IMG/VR virus record: IMGVR_UViG_3300031963_004722
Location: 1-20,577 of that record
Origin: a virus
Reading direction: 5' to 3' (one strand)
DNA length: 20,577 bases
Made by a program: the position numbers and the translations under genes. Positions 19,900 through 20,577 of the stretch are shown here, piece by piece (the first letter of the stretch is position 1; every line of letters starts with the position of its first letter). The notes below the pieces were generated by a model. It searched no databases and was not told the origin of the DNA. It saw nothing but the letters and a program-made list of their open reading frames with translations.

Positions 19900-20577
19900 C
19901 TTTCGTCTCTGGGTAATCGTGCCAGCCGAACGTGTACTGTCCGACATGGCCTATTTGGTTTGACAAGTCGTGGTCTAAAAAGGTTGGGTATCCTGCGTCT
20001 AAAGCCTTGATGCAGAAGTAAACATCTTCCCCTAGTAACTTGCCGCCTGGAATCTGCTCAAACCAAAACCAAGGTTTCGGTGTGTTTTCAAATACTTCCC
20101 GCTTTACCATCATCACCCCGCAACCGACGGCGGTGACCTCTTCTAAACCTGTTTTCCCTTTGCTTACGACCGGAACCCAATGGTTCTCTTTCTTTTCGTT
20201 GTCTATCAACAGGTTCTTAGCTGTTGGTTTGACAGGGATGGAACGGGTTGTTGCGTTGACCCCGACGATTGGTTTGTCGTGGGCCATCAGAATATCTATC
20301 GTGTTCTTGGGGAAACGCATATCGGCGTCTATCCACAAGATGTAGTCTGCGCCTTCTTTTAAGGCTTCCTGCGCCATCTTCTCGCGCTGGTCGAATATCA
20401 GGGTTCCAGCCACCGTGTAAATGGACTGATGCCCTACCCTGTGTCTGGCGTCGTAGGCACACAAGACCGCTAGGTCAAAGGCTGTGCCTATCTCCATCTC
20501 ACCCCGACTCGGGATGCAGATTGCTATTTTCTTACCTTCTAGTCTGTTCTTGGCTTTAATCTTGTCGTGAATCTTGC
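19865..20577 (-). CDS. Glycosyltransferase (GT-A), 5' end not resolved
   Basis: GT-A-type glycosyltransferase, incomplete or with an unusual start. Motifs: AICIPSRGEMEIGTAFDLA (donor-binding first strand and helix), ILWIDADMRFP with DAD at 20321-20329, VTAVGCGVMMVKREVFE, and GEDVYFCIKALDAGYPTFLDHDLS with the following HVG. ATG 20497 would give 210 residues but removes the first beta strand, so it is rejected. The frame is open to the window edge with no ATG, GTG or TTG; ATA 20527 has AGAAGG 7 bases upstream and is a candidate start. It lies directly before the adaptor gene, so it may act on virion proteins or be cotranscribed for another use. The donor is unknown. Confidence 0.72.
   Translation of the reverse strand, partial: KIHDKIKAKNRLEGKKIAICIPSRGEMEIGTAFDLAVLCAYDARHRVGHQSIYTVAGTLIFDQREKMAQEALKEGADYILWIDADMRFPKNTIDILMAHDKPIVGVNATTRSIPVKPTAKNLLIDNEKKENHWVPVVSKGKTGLEEVTAVGCGVMMVKREVFENTPKPWFWFEQIPGGKLLGEDVYFCIKALDAGYPTFLDHDLSNQIGHVGQYTFGWHDYPETKDEPSNIQRPQD
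20535..20540 (-). promoter_or_regulatory. Possible ribosome binding site before ATA 20527
   Basis: AGAAGG on the - strand with a 7-base gap to ATA 20527, which opens the KIAICIPSRG strand of the glycosyltransferase. It is weaker evidence than at 1491 because the frame also runs on to the window edge. Confidence 0.3.

Overview
The window is a gene-packed piece of a tailed bacteriophage (or prophage) genome that most resembles podoviruses with a P22-type neck and DNA-ejection module. The support is a gp4-like head-tail adaptor, a gp10-like neck protein, three large Ala/Gly/Gln-rich putative ejection proteins, an S74-chaperoned tail fibre and a GH24 endolysin with holin candidates. There is no chromosomal housekeeping gene and no stretch over 50 bases without a gene. 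The lysis genes suggest a Gram-negative host. A freshwater or marine proteobacterial host is only a guess. No tRNA, integrase, terminase, portal or capsid gene lies in the window; the last three would be expected beyond the right edge.

Left block (about 1-5830, + strand). It holds a Ref-like HNH nuclease, three consecutive glycosyltransferase-like genes, a sigma-region-4/antiterminator-like HTH protein, a YqaJ/lambda-exonuclease-type nuclease and a 49-aa ORF. These are followed by a dTDP-glucose 4,6-dehydratase (RmlB-like), two tiny membrane proteins, a small protein with an SSB-like acidic tail, a MazG-like pyrophosphohydrolase, an HNH-AP2 homing-type endonuclease and a small charged protein. 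Most neighbours overlap by a few bases (GTGA or ATGA junctions), so this looks like one translationally coupled transcript. It combines recombination and nucleotide metabolism with sugar chemistry.

Right block (about 5763-20577, - strand; transcription runs from high to low coordinates). In gene order it holds a fourth glycosyltransferase cut by the window edge, the gp4-like adaptor, a Gp80-like tail protein, a repeat protein with exact 20- and 10-residue periods, the gp10-like protein and a jelly-roll-like virion protein. Next come a putative ejection protein, a 120-aa conserved protein, an Ala/Gly-rich protein, two more ejection-type proteins and the S74 tail fibre. The block ends with a 51-aa protein, a 55-aa holin-like protein, an HslV-like Ntn-hydrolase, a metallophosphoesterase with an N-terminal HTH, a tail-anchored coiled-coil protein, a 3TM holin, a 35-aa membrane peptide and the GH24 lysozyme. 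Stop/start overlaps (ATGA, TAATG) again run through most of the block.

The two blocks converge and overlap by 68 bp at 5763-5830, with no visible terminator. The most interesting points are the sugar island inside a recombination operon, the exactly periodic repeat protein that shares a 24-residue module with the adjacent gp10-like protein, the HslV-like hydrolase in the lysis region, and two glycosyltransferase genes whose first beta strand lies upstream of any ATG/GTG/TTG, suggesting AUU/AUA initiation.
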